Assembly: GCA_002842935.1 (NCBI GenBank) | Contig: PHEM01000084.1 | Coordinates: 1 to 10,563, forward strand | Source of the DNA: Alphaproteobacteria bacterium HGW-Alphaproteobacteria-13 | GTDB taxonomy: Bacteria > Pseudomonadota > Alphaproteobacteria > Sphingomonadales > Sphingomonadaceae | Direction: 5' to 3' | Length of the DNA stretch: 10,563 bases | Shown here: in pieces, positions 1-5,192 of the stretch | Layout: every line of letters begins with the position of its first letter | Position numbering within the stretch: the first letter of the stretch is position 1 | Notes under the pieces: generated by a model | Seen by the model: only the letters and a program-made list of their open reading frames with translations | Database searches by the model: none | Told to the model about the DNA's origin: nothing | Position numbers and translations under genes: made by a program

Positions 1-508
1 TGCTGTTGTTCGACGCGGCGATCGCCGTGAAGCTGCGCATGATGCCCCAGACGGTGCCGAACAGGCCGACGAAGGGCGCGACCGCGCCGATGGTGGCGAG
101 CGTACCGATCTTTTCCGCCAGCCTGTCGACTTCGCCCGCGAGCGCGCTGTTCATCGCGACGCCCAGCCGCTCGCGCGTGCCTTCGCGGTCGACGTTCCGC
201 CCCGCCGTCGAGCGCCGCCATTCGGAGATGCCCGCCGCCAGCACTTTCGCACTCGGCAATTCCTCGCGCCCGTTCGCTTCATAGAATTTGTCGATATCGC
301 CCGCGCGCCAGAAATCGCGCTCGAAACGTTCGGACGCGCGCATCAGCTTGCCGACGCCGCGCCCCTGCGTGAAGATCACCGCCCAGACATAGATGGAGGC
401 GGCCAGCAGCCCGATCATCACGGCCTTGACGATCCAGTCGGCCTGCAAAAACAGCGCGATGGGGGACAAAGTCGCCGCGTCGGCGGCCAGCGAGATATTG
501 TCTAGCAA
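1..508 (-). CDS. tolQ: TolQ, Tol-Pal inner-membrane proton channel subunit (3' end beyond window)
   Basis: TolQ is an inner-membrane protein that, with TolR, uses the proton-motive force to energise TolA and Pal during outer-membrane constriction at division. The frame opens with TTG at 508-506 (MLDNISLAAD) and stays open to the window edge, giving 169 of an expected roughly 230 residues. A GGAAAG Shine-Dalgarno lies 8 nt before the TTG. Residues about 24-46 form the first membrane helix. Residues about 133-158 (IGAVAPFVGLFGTVWGIM) are the conserved second helix of the TolQ/ExbB/MotA family. The charged stretch between them is the cytoplasmic loop. The start overlaps the ybgC stop by 7 nt, so the two are probably translationally coupled. 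ExbB is the alternative family member, but adjacency to ybgC favours TolQ. Confidence 0.93.
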   Translation of the reverse strand, partial: MLDNISLAADAATLSPIALFLQADWIVKAVMIGLLAASIYVWAVIFTQGRGVGKLMRASERFERDFWRAGDIDKFYEANGREELPSAKVLAAGISEWRRSTAGRNVDREGTRERLGVAMNSALAGEVDRLAEKIGTLATIGAVAPFVGLFGTVWGIMRSFTAIAASNNS

Positions 509-969
509 GGGATGGTCTTTCCATTCATGACGGCAGTGAAACGATCGGCCCAGCCCGCGGGCTGGCGGCGCGGACGGCCTTCGGGCGACAGGAAGGCGGC
601 GGTGACGCGTCCGTCCGTCAACGTCTCTTCGCCGCGAAGGATGCGCTGGGCGATGACGATGCTCGCGCCGCGCACGGTCTCCAGCGTGCTGACGACCAGC
701 AGATCGTCGTCGAGCTTCGCGGGGCGGCGGTATTTGATGGCGAGGTCGGTGACGGCCCACGCGCCTTCGCCGCCCTCCATCGCCGCGCGCTGGTCGATCC
801 CCGCCAGGCGCAGCATGTCCGACCGCGCGCGCTCCATATAGCGCAGGTAATTGGCGTGATAGACGATGCCCGACAGGTCGGTGTCCTCGAAATAGACGCG
901 CACGCGGTAAAGATGCGCGGTTCCCGCGAAAGCGCCGGGGACAAAGGGGGGCGGGACGTCATCCATCAT
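502..969 (-). CDS. ybgC: YbgC, acyl-CoA thioesterase of the Tol-Pal cluster
   Basis: This is a 155-residue single-domain hot-dog-fold thioesterase (4HBT type). YbgC enzymes hydrolyse acyl-CoA thioesters and are linked to phospholipid metabolism at the inner membrane. The family signature is clear at residues 26-48: YFEDTD, then SGIVYHANYLRYMERAR. Asp31 sits at the position of the catalytic aspartate of 4-hydroxybenzoyl-CoA thioesterase. I chose the first ATG of a tandem ATG-ATG at 969. The frame continues upstream to a TTG at 1002, but neither start has a strong ribosome site, and the added residues (RRVEASLSVG) do not look like family sequence. The 3' end overlaps tolQ, the usual ybgC-tolQRAB-pal arrangement. 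The Pro/Ala-rich N-terminal 15 residues precede the fold proper. Confidence 0.93.
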   Translation of the reverse strand: MMDDVPPPFVPGAFAGTAHLYRVRVYFEDTDLSGIVYHANYLRYMERARSDMLRLAGIDQRAAMEGGEGAWAVTDLAIKYRRPAKLDDDLLVVSTLETVRGASIVIAQRILRGEETLTDGRVTAAFLSPEGRPRRQPAGWADRFTAVMNGKTIPC

Positions 970-1102
970 TCCGACCGATAGCGATGCTTCGACTCGTCGC
1001 AAAGGGGGTTAACACGCTTTATCGCGGAGAAGCGGCATTTGATGGAGGGAAGGGAGGTTTTCCGCCATGGCAGCGTCGCGCGTCAAATCCGTGCCCCAAA
1101 AT

Positions 1103-1184
1103 CCGTTCGCATCGAGCGAAGTCGAGATGCCCATCGACGTGGCGCAAGGCCGATAGGTGTCTCGACTTCGCTCGACACGAACGG
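1103..1184. repeat. R2 palindromic repeat pair, inverted, ybgC/ruvB gap
   Basis: Two 29-nt arms, 1103-1131 and 1156-1184, are inverted copies that agree at 25 of 29 positions, with a 24-nt spacer. Each arm is itself hairpin-like around the core TCGAGCGAAGTCGA. The four differences fall in two base pairs of the arm stem and are compensatory: GCA/TGC in the left arm against GTG/CAC in the right arm read on the same strand. This is the layout of paired REP-type elements. It fills much of the 246-nt gap between ruvB and ybgC. A further weak stem in the same gap (ATTTGA at 1037-1042 against TCAAAT at 1083-1088) may belong to another repeat. Confidence 0.8.
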
Positions 1185-1215
1185 GACGATGGGTCAGATA
1201 AGGGCTTTGACGCCG

Positions 1216-2238
1216 CTACTTGCCCGCGTCGAACAGCCCCTCCTGCGCTCCCGCGGGCGGATTCAGGCCCAGATGCTTCCACGCGCTGGCGTTGAGCATC
1301 CGCCCGCGCGCCGTGCGGGCGATCAGGCCGATCTGAAGCAGATAAGGCTCGATGACATCCTCGATCGTGTCGCGCGGTTCGGACAGTCCCGCCGCCAGCG
1401 TGTCCGCGCCGACCGGCCCGCCGCGATAGATGTCGGCGATCATCGTCAGATAGCGCCGGTCCATCGCGTCAAGTCCCAGCGCGTCGACCTCCAGCCGATT
1501 GAGCGCCGCGTCGGCGACTTTGGCATCGACCACCGCCGCCCCCGCGACGGTCGCGAAATCGCGCACGCGGCGCAGCAGCCGCCCGGCGATGCGCGGCGTC
1601 CCGCGCGACCGCTTGGCGATCTCCAGCGCCCCGTCGGACGCGATGCCCAGCCCCAGCAACCGCGCCGCGCGGCCGATCACTTGCTCCAGCTCGCCGTGCG
1701 TATAGAAATTCAGCCGCACCGGAATGCCGAAGCGGTCGCGCAGCGGTGTCGTCAGCAGGCCCTGCCGCGTCGTCGCGCCGACCAGCGTGAACTTCGGCAA
1801 GTCGATCCGCACCGAGCGCGCCGACGGTCCCTCGCCGATCATGATGTCGAGCGCGCGGTCCTCCATCGCCGGATAGAGGATTTCCTCGACCGCGGGCGCG
1901 AGCCGGTGAATCTCGTCGATGAACAGGACGTCGCCGTCCTCCAGATTGGTCAGCAGCGCCGCAAGGTCGCCCGCCTTGGCGATCACGGGACCGCTGGTCG
2001 AGCGGAAGCCCACGCCCAGCTCGCGCGCGACGATCTGCGCCAGCGTCGTCTTGCCGAGACCGGGCGGACCGTAGAAGAGGACATGGTCGAGCGCGTCGCT
2101 ACGTGCTTTGGCGGCCTCGATGAAGATGCGCAGATTCTCGCGCGCCGCCGCCTGCCCGACGAATTCGGCGAGCGACTTGGGCCGCAGCGCGGCGTCGGCA
2201 TCCTCGGGGGTGCGTTGGGGCGTGGTGAGTTCAGTCAC
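1216..2238 (-). CDS. ruvB: RuvB, Holliday junction branch-migration ATPase
   Basis: RuvB is the AAA+ motor that RuvA loads onto Holliday junctions and that drives branch migration. From the GTG at 2238 the product has 340 residues, a typical family length. Visible motifs are Walker A GPPGLGKT (57-64), Walker B LFIDEIH (105-111), sensor 1 GATTR (154-158), and PLRDRFG around 165-171 with the arginine-finger arginines. The C-terminal winged-helix domain includes EPYLLQIGLI and TARGR. The frame stays open upstream through the R1 repeat (reading MLKQVQHDE), so a gene caller could wrongly extend it. GTG (MTELTTPQRT) matches the family N-terminus. The ribosome site is weak. A 6-codon reading frame (ATG at 2255, TGA at 2237-2235) ends overlapping the GTG start. 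Confidence 0.97.
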   Translation of the reverse strand: MTELTTPQRTPEDADAALRPKSLAEFVGQAAARENLRIFIEAAKARSDALDHVLFYGPPGLGKTTLAQIVARELGVGFRSTSGPVIAKAGDLAALLTNLEDGDVLFIDEIHRLAPAVEEILYPAMEDRALDIMIGEGPSARSVRIDLPKFTLVGATTRQGLLTTPLRDRFGIPVRLNFYTHGELEQVIGRAARLLGLGIASDGALEIAKRSRGTPRIAGRLLRRVRDFATVAGAAVVDAKVADAALNRLEVDALGLDAMDRRYLTMIADIYRGGPVGADTLAAGLSEPRDTIEDVIEPYLLQIGLIARTARGRMLNASAWKHLGLNPPAGAQEGLFDAGK

Positions 2239-2260
2239 GGTCTGGCGATACCCATAATTC

Positions 2261-2295
2261 TCGTCATGCTGAACTTGTTTCAGCATCCATGGCCC
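2261..2295. repeat. R1 repeat, left arm of the GIY-YIG unit
   Basis: This is a 35-nt exact inverted match to 2619-2653. It holds an 8-bp stem (ATGCTGAA/TTCAGCAT) with a 5-nt loop. On the minus strand it forms the 3' end and stop codon of the GIY-YIG gene and lies 22 nt before the ruvB start. Confidence 0.92.
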
Positions 2296-2605
2296 GACCG
2301 ATCGGTTCCGCGCCAATGTTGAAGGCCAGATCGCGCCATTCGGGATTGTCGGTTTCGATCAGGTTGATCTTCCATGGACGATGCCAGTTCTTGAATTGCT
2401 TTTCGCGCGCGATGGCCAGTTCCATCGTGCCGAACAGCTCGAAATGGACAAGGCGACAGGTGCGATAGCGCGTTGCAAAACCGCCCGTGGTGCCGTTGCG
2501 ATGCTGCCACAGACGCTGGACGAGATTGGATGTGACGCCGATGTAGAGCGTGCCATTGCGTTGGCTCGCGAGGATGTAGGTGCAGGGCTGAAAGACGTCG
2601 CGCAT
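2264..2605 (-). CDS. Small single-domain GIY-YIG endonuclease
   Basis: This is a 113-residue protein of the small stand-alone GIY-YIG nuclease family (COG2827-like). Residues 9-31 carry the signature: TYILAS with Tyr10, then LYIGVTSNLVQRL with Tyr21 and the catalytic Arg31, followed by His35. Residues 67-80 (REKQFKNWHRPWKI) contain the predicted metal-binding Glu68. INLIETDNPEWRDLAF completes the family pattern, so the active site looks intact. The biological role of these small proteins is not established. The ATG at 2605 has only a weak ribosome site. The last eight residues (MDAETSSA) and the stop codon are encoded by the flanking R1 repeat, suggesting gene and repeat have evolved as one unit. 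It lies within an otherwise conserved ruvC-ruvA-ruvB order, so it is probably an insertion rather than a ruv component. Confidence 0.9.
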   Translation of the reverse strand: MRDVFQPCTYILASQRNGTLYIGVTSNLVQRLWQHRNGTTGGFATRYRTCRLVHFELFGTMELAIAREKQFKNWHRPWKINLIETDNPEWRDLAFNIGAEPIGRAMDAETSSA

Positions 2606-2618
2606 GGCTGTTCGCTCA

Positions 2619-2653
2619 GGGCCATGGATGCTGAAACAAGTTCAGCATGACGA
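2619..2653. repeat. R1 repeat, right arm of the GIY-YIG unit
   Basis: This is the exact reverse complement of 2261-2295 over 35 nt, with the same internal hairpin. It lies in the GIY-YIG gene's 5' leader, 13 nt before the ATG. Confidence 0.92.
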
Positions 2654-2677
2654 GATTGAGAGGATGTTTCACTTCGC

Positions 2678-2705
2678 CACCCCGAACTTGTTTCAGGACC
2701 CACGG
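2678..2705. repeat. Diverged solo R1-like repeat downstream of ruvA
   Basis: The core GAACTTGTTTCAG is shared with R1, but the flanks differ (CACCCC before, GACCCACGG after). It sits 18-45 nt beyond the ruvA stop on the minus strand. It may be a variant R1 subfamily or a decayed copy. Confidence 0.6.
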
Positions 2706-2722
2706 TCTGCCCATGCCGTTCA

Positions 2723-3325
2723 TCACTTCGCCGCTTTCTTGAGCGCCGTCCGCACCAGTGCGTCCAGAGTCGCACTCGCGCCCAGTTCTTCGTTCGCTGC
2801 CGCGACGGCGGCGCTGGCTTCGCCCGGTTTGAAACCGAGACCCGTCAATGCCGCGACCGCGTCGCCGAGTGATCCCGCAGTGGCGGACAGGGTGGGATTC
2901 GAACCACCGGCAATCCCGCCCAGCGCGCCCGCCTTATCCCTCAGTTCATGCGCGATCCGCTGCGCCAGCTTCGGTCCGACGCCGTTCGCGCGGGCTATCA
3001 TCGCGCTGTCGCCGGTGGCCAGCGCGCGTTGCAGGTCGGCGACTTCCAGTGCGGAGAGGATCGCCAGCGCGACCTTGGCGCCGACGCCCTGCACGCTGGT
3101 CAGCAGGCGGAACCAGTCGCGTTCCTCGGCGCGCGCGAAGCCCAGCAGGCGCAGGAAATCCTCGCCGACCAGCATTTCCGTGTGGATGGTGACGTCGCCG
3201 CCGACCGCGCCCAGCGCGTCCAGGGTGCGCGCCGACGCCTCGACCAGATAGCCGACGCCGCCGACGTCGATCACCGCATGGCCTGCGCCGCTGCTGTCGA
3301 GCCGTCCCGTGAGTTTCGCGATCAT
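2723..3325 (-). CDS. ruvA: RuvA, Holliday junction DNA-binding subunit
   Basis: RuvA binds four-way junctions as a tetramer and recruits RuvB. The 200-residue product has the three expected domains. The N-terminal OB fold starts MIAKLTGRLD and includes VGGVGYLVE. Two helix-hairpin-helix motifs follow (SVQGVGAKVALAIL, 77-90; ANGVGPKLAQRIAHEL, 113-128). The C-terminal RuvB-binding domain is about 152-199. The flexible linker contains an oddity: residues 140-149 (GGSNPTLSAT) are encoded by a stretch matching the T-arm and CCA-containing 3' end of a tRNA-Ser on the coding strand (2908-2881). The ATG at 3325 gives the canonical N-terminus, with a weak ribosome site. The R1 element separates it from ruvB. 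Confidence 0.97.
   Translation of the reverse strand: MIAKLTGRLDSSGAGHAVIDVGGVGYLVEASARTLDALGAVGGDVTIHTEMLVGEDFLRLLGFARAEERDWFRLLTSVQGVGAKVALAILSALEVADLQRALATGDSAMIARANGVGPKLAQRIAHELRDKAGALGGIAGGSNPTLSATAGSLGDAVAALTGLGFKPGEASAAVAAANEELGASATLDALVRTALKKAAK
2881..2908 (-). other. tRNA-Ser 3'-end-like sequence inside the ruvA linker
   Basis: Read on the minus strand this is GGTGG-TTCGAATCC-CACC followed by CTGTCCGCCA. That is a T-arm, an acceptor 3' strand, discriminator G and CCA. The acceptor strand would pair with a 5' end GGACAGG, as in bacterial tRNA-Ser. One G is missing from the T-stem compared with a normal tRNA. No anticodon arm or 5' half is present, so it is a fragment and not a gene. 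It is read through in frame by ruvA. Confidence 0.6.
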
Positions 3326-3407
3326 TCGCCGTGCCTAGCGCGATGGGAATGAAAAGGGAACATCTATGCTTCGGGCGGAGGCGCTTTCCCTTACCTGCTC
3401 GTCACCG

Positions 3408-3429
3408 TGAAACAAGTTCAGCATGACGA
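3408..3429. repeat. Partial R1 repeat, ruvA/ruvC gap
   Basis: TGAAACAAGTTCAGCATGACGA matches the loop-proximal and outer half of the R1 arm exactly over 22 nt; the CCATGGATGC half is absent. It lies in the 127-nt gap between ruvC and ruvA. No other clear signal is seen in that gap. Confidence 0.75.
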
Positions 3430-3452
3430 AGTCGGGAGGGGCAAGTGTTACT

Positions 3453-3926
3453 TCAAACACGCCGCCGATGGTTCGCATGGCAGATCGCGACCGCCAGTGC
3501 GTCCGCCGCGTCCGCCCCCGCTACTTTCGCGCCCGGCAGCAACACGCGCAGCATCGCCTGCACCTGTTCCTTCGCCGCGCCGCCGGTGCCGACGATCGCT
3601 TTCTTGACGAGGCGCGGGGCATATTCCGCGACCGTCAGCCCGCCGCGCGCGCAGGCGAGCAGTGCGACGCCGCGCGCGTGGGCGAGCTTCAGCGTCGATT
3701 GCGGATTGTCGTTGACGAAGACTTCCTCGACCGCCGCGCAGGCCGGCGCATGGTCGGCGATCACTGCCGCCAGCACGGTGTCGAGATGCGCGAGGCGGTC
3801 GGGCAGGGGCGCCTTGGCGTCGGTCCTGACCTGTCCGTTGGCGATGTGGGCGATCCGGCTGCCCTCGACGCGGATCACGCCCCAGCCCGTGCAGGACAAG
3901 GAGGGATCGAGACCGAGGATGATCAT
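3453..3926 (-). CDS. ruvC: RuvC, Holliday junction resolvase
   Basis: RuvC cuts Holliday junctions symmetrically in concert with RuvAB. The 157-residue product starts MIILGLDPSL and keeps the four metal-binding acids of the RNase H-like fold: Asp7, Glu67 (in AVEEVF), Asp139 and Asp142 (in GADAADALAVAICH). It is slightly shorter at the C-terminus than E. coli RuvC (173 residues), as is common. The ATG at 3926 is preceded by GGGGAGGAATC, a strong Shine-Dalgarno that comes from the edge of the adjoining R3 repeat. That sequence can pair with CCTCCCC just upstream in the mRNA, so translation could be dampened or depend on upstream ribosomes. Order yebC-ruvC-ruvA is conserved among alphaproteobacteria. 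Confidence 0.96.
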   Translation of the reverse strand: MIILGLDPSLSCTGWGVIRVEGSRIAHIANGQVRTDAKAPLPDRLAHLDTVLAAVIADHAPACAAVEEVFVNDNPQSTLKLAHARGVALLACARGGLTVAEYAPRLVKKAIVGTGGAAKEQVQAMLRVLLPGAKVAGADAADALAVAICHANHRRRV

Positions 3927-3949
3927 GATTCCTCCCCGGAAGGGGGAGG
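3927..3949 (-). promoter_or_regulatory. ruvC ribosome site inside a hairpin
   Basis: On the minus strand CCTCCCC-CTTCC-GGGGAGG is followed by AATC and the ruvC ATG. The 3' arm of this 7-bp GC stem is the Shine-Dalgarno itself, so the folded mRNA would hide it. The pairing is seen in sequence; an effect on translation is inferred. Confidence 0.5.
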
Positions 3950-4059
3950 GGGACCACCCGTAGGGTGGTGGAGGGGGCTTGCGGCCTTACGCGACGTGAC
4001 AGGCCGCCACCCCCCTCCGTCAGCGCTTCGCGCTGCCACCTCCCCACAAGTGGGGAGGA
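3930..4059. repeat. R3 multi-hairpin repeat element, ruvC/yebC gap
   Basis: The element fills most of the 139-nt gap and has near mirror symmetry. Its stems in order are: CCTCCCC/GGGGAGG (3931-3937 with 3943-3949); ACCACCC/GGGTGGT (3953-3959 with 3963-3969); a long central stem pairing 3970-3977 with 4011-4018 and 3981-3986 with 4002-4007 around a 15-nt loop; CAGCGC/GCGCTG (4021-4026 with 4030-4035); and CCTCCCC/GGGGAGG (4039-4045 with 4052-4058). The outer hairpins are near copies, while the second and fourth occupy equivalent places with different sequences. Similar elements are, to my knowledge, common in sphingomonad genomes. Confidence 0.85.
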
Positions 4060-4065
4060 TCGTTT

Positions 4066-4812
4066 TCACCCCAGTTTCTCCATCACCGCGTCGGGAATCT
4101 CATAATTGCCCCATACGGTCTGCACATCGTCGTCATCGTCGAGCGTGTCGATCAGCTTGAACAGGGTCTGCACGACGCCTTCGTCGGCGATCTCGCTCTT
4201 GATCGAGGGTTTCCACGCCAGCTTGACTCCCTCGGCCTCGCCCAGCCTGGCTTCCAGCGCCTTGGCGACTTCGTGCAGGCTGTCGACGCTGGTCCAGATG
4301 TCGTGGCCGTCCTCGGACGATTCGACGTCGTCGGCGCCCGCGTCGAGCGCGGCCTCGAACACCGTGTCGGCGTCGCCCGCCCCGACGGGGTAACTGATCA
4401 GGCCCAGCCGGTCGAAACCGTGGGACACGCTGCCCGAGGTGCCGAGGTTGCCGCCGTTCCGGCTGAACGCCGTGCGGACGTTGGTCGCAGTGCGGTTGCG
4501 GTTGTCGGTCAGCGCCTCGACAATCAGCGACACGCCGCCGGGACCATAGCCTTCATAGCGGATTTCCTCGTAATTGTCGCCGTCGCCGCCCGCCGCCTTG
4601 TCGATCGCGCGCTGGATATTGTCCTTGGGCATCGACTGCGCCTTGGCCGCGTTGACGGCGGCGCGCAGGCGGGCGTTGGCGTCGGGGTCGGGCAGGCCCG
4701 TCTTGGCCGCGACGGTGATTTCGCGGCTGAGCTTGGAGAAGAGGGCGCTGCGCTTTTTGTCCTGCGCGCCCTTGCGGTGCATGATGTTCTTGAATTTGCT
4801 ATGGCCGGCCAC
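4066..4812 (-). CDS. yebC: YebC/PmpR family protein (TACO1 family)
   Basis: This is a 248-residue member of the YebC family, close to the E. coli length of 246. It begins MAGHSKFKNIMHRKGAQDKK, the invariant family N-terminus. It continues with KLSREITVAAKTG, MPKDNIQRAIDKA, YEGYGPGGVSLIVEALTDN, NRTATNVRTAF and GGNLG, covering all three domains. Family members were first described as DNA-binding regulators (PmpR); bacterial YebC and mitochondrial TACO1 are now linked to translation of difficult sequences such as proline runs. The start is GTG at 4812, with GGAGG 6 nt upstream. It precedes ruvC across the R3 element. The C-terminal part is rich in acidic residues (DTLDDDDDVQTVWGN). Assignment to the family is secure; the exact role here is not shown by sequence. 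Confidence 0.96.
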   Translation of the reverse strand: MAGHSKFKNIMHRKGAQDKKRSALFSKLSREITVAAKTGLPDPDANARLRAAVNAAKAQSMPKDNIQRAIDKAAGGDGDNYEEIRYEGYGPGGVSLIVEALTDNRNRTATNVRTAFSRNGGNLGTSGSVSHGFDRLGLISYPVGAGDADTVFEAALDAGADDVESSEDGHDIWTSVDSLHEVAKALEARLGEAEGVKLAWKPSIKSEIADEGVVQTLFKLIDTLDDDDDVQTVWGNYEIPDAVMEKLG

Positions 4813-4891
4813 AGCCTACCTCCATCGATGTGGAAAATTGTGGCGTCGCCCTAGCGCGGCGGGGCGGTGGTGGACAGAGATTTTTTGGCCG

Positions 4892-5134
4892 TCAATCGAT
4901 CCCCAGCGCCGATTTATAGACGTCGAGGATCGCTTCCATTTCCTTGCGATCATGGATCGGCATTTTGCGCAGGCGGACGATCTGGCGCATGATCTTGGGG
5001 TCGTAACCTTGCGACTTCGCTTCGTTATAGGTGTCGCGGATGTCGTCGGCGATGCCCTTTTTCTCTTCTTCCAGCCGTTCGACGCGCTCGATGAACAGAC
5101 GCAGTTGCTGGTCGGACACGGTGGCTTCGCTCAT
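4892..5134 (-). CDS. gapR: GapR-like DUF2312 (UPF0335) nucleoid-associated protein
   Basis: This 80-residue alphaproteobacterial DUF2312 protein belongs to the family of Caulobacter GapR. GapR binds overtwisted AT-rich DNA ahead of moving polymerases and helps gyrase and topoisomerase IV. Here residues 10-50 form the expected charged helical region (LRLFIERVERLEEEKKGIAD), followed by YNEAKSQGYDPKIMRQIVRL and the conserved C-terminus EAILDVYKSALG. The start is ATG at 5134 with GGAG 6 nt upstream. The frame continues further upstream, but those residues are unrelated. It follows DUF1244 by 58 nt and is probably cotranscribed with it. No convincing terminator hairpin is seen in the 79 nt before yebC, so transcription may continue into the yebC-ruv genes. 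Confidence 0.88.
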   Translation of the reverse strand: MSEATVSDQQLRLFIERVERLEEEKKGIADDIRDTYNEAKSQGYDPKIMRQIVRLRKMPIHDRKEMEAILDVYKSALGID

Positions 5135-5192
5135 TTCATACTCCGCTGAGGTTGGGTGGTCGCAGGCGCGAGAATCGCCCCGGGCGCTCCCC

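Larger units (their letters stand above)
2261..2653. mobile_element. Candidate R1-flanked GIY-YIG element between ruvA and ruvB
   Basis: A GIY-YIG gene lies between two exact 35-nt inverted repeats, 2261-2295 and 2619-2653, making a compact 393-bp unit. Each arm contains the short hairpin TGCTGAA-ACAAG-TTCAGCA. The arm upstream of the gene ends 13 nt before its ATG; the other arm supplies its last codons and stop. The unit splits ruvA from ruvB, which are normally adjacent. The same repeat occurs as a gene-less inverted pair at 8615-8719. No target-site duplication is obvious. Calling it mobile is an inference from structure and position. Confidence 0.5.

Noticed and set aside
970..1002. N-terminal extension of YbgC from a TTG at 1002
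   Set aside because: No ribosome site precedes it and the extra residues do not resemble the family; the ATG pair at 969-964 is simpler.
1039..2322. Long plus-strand open frame antisense to ruvB
   Set aside because: Low-complexity Arg/Gln-rich translation opposite a gene with intact AAA+ motifs; it also runs through repeats R2 and R1.
2873..2920. A complete tRNA gene in ruvA
   Set aside because: Only the T-arm and acceptor 3' strand are present; there is no anticodon arm or matching 5' strand, and the stretch is read through by ruvA.
2261..4059. CRISPR array
   Set aside because: The repeats are palindromic, occur as inverted pairs at irregular distances, and are not separated by uniform spacers.
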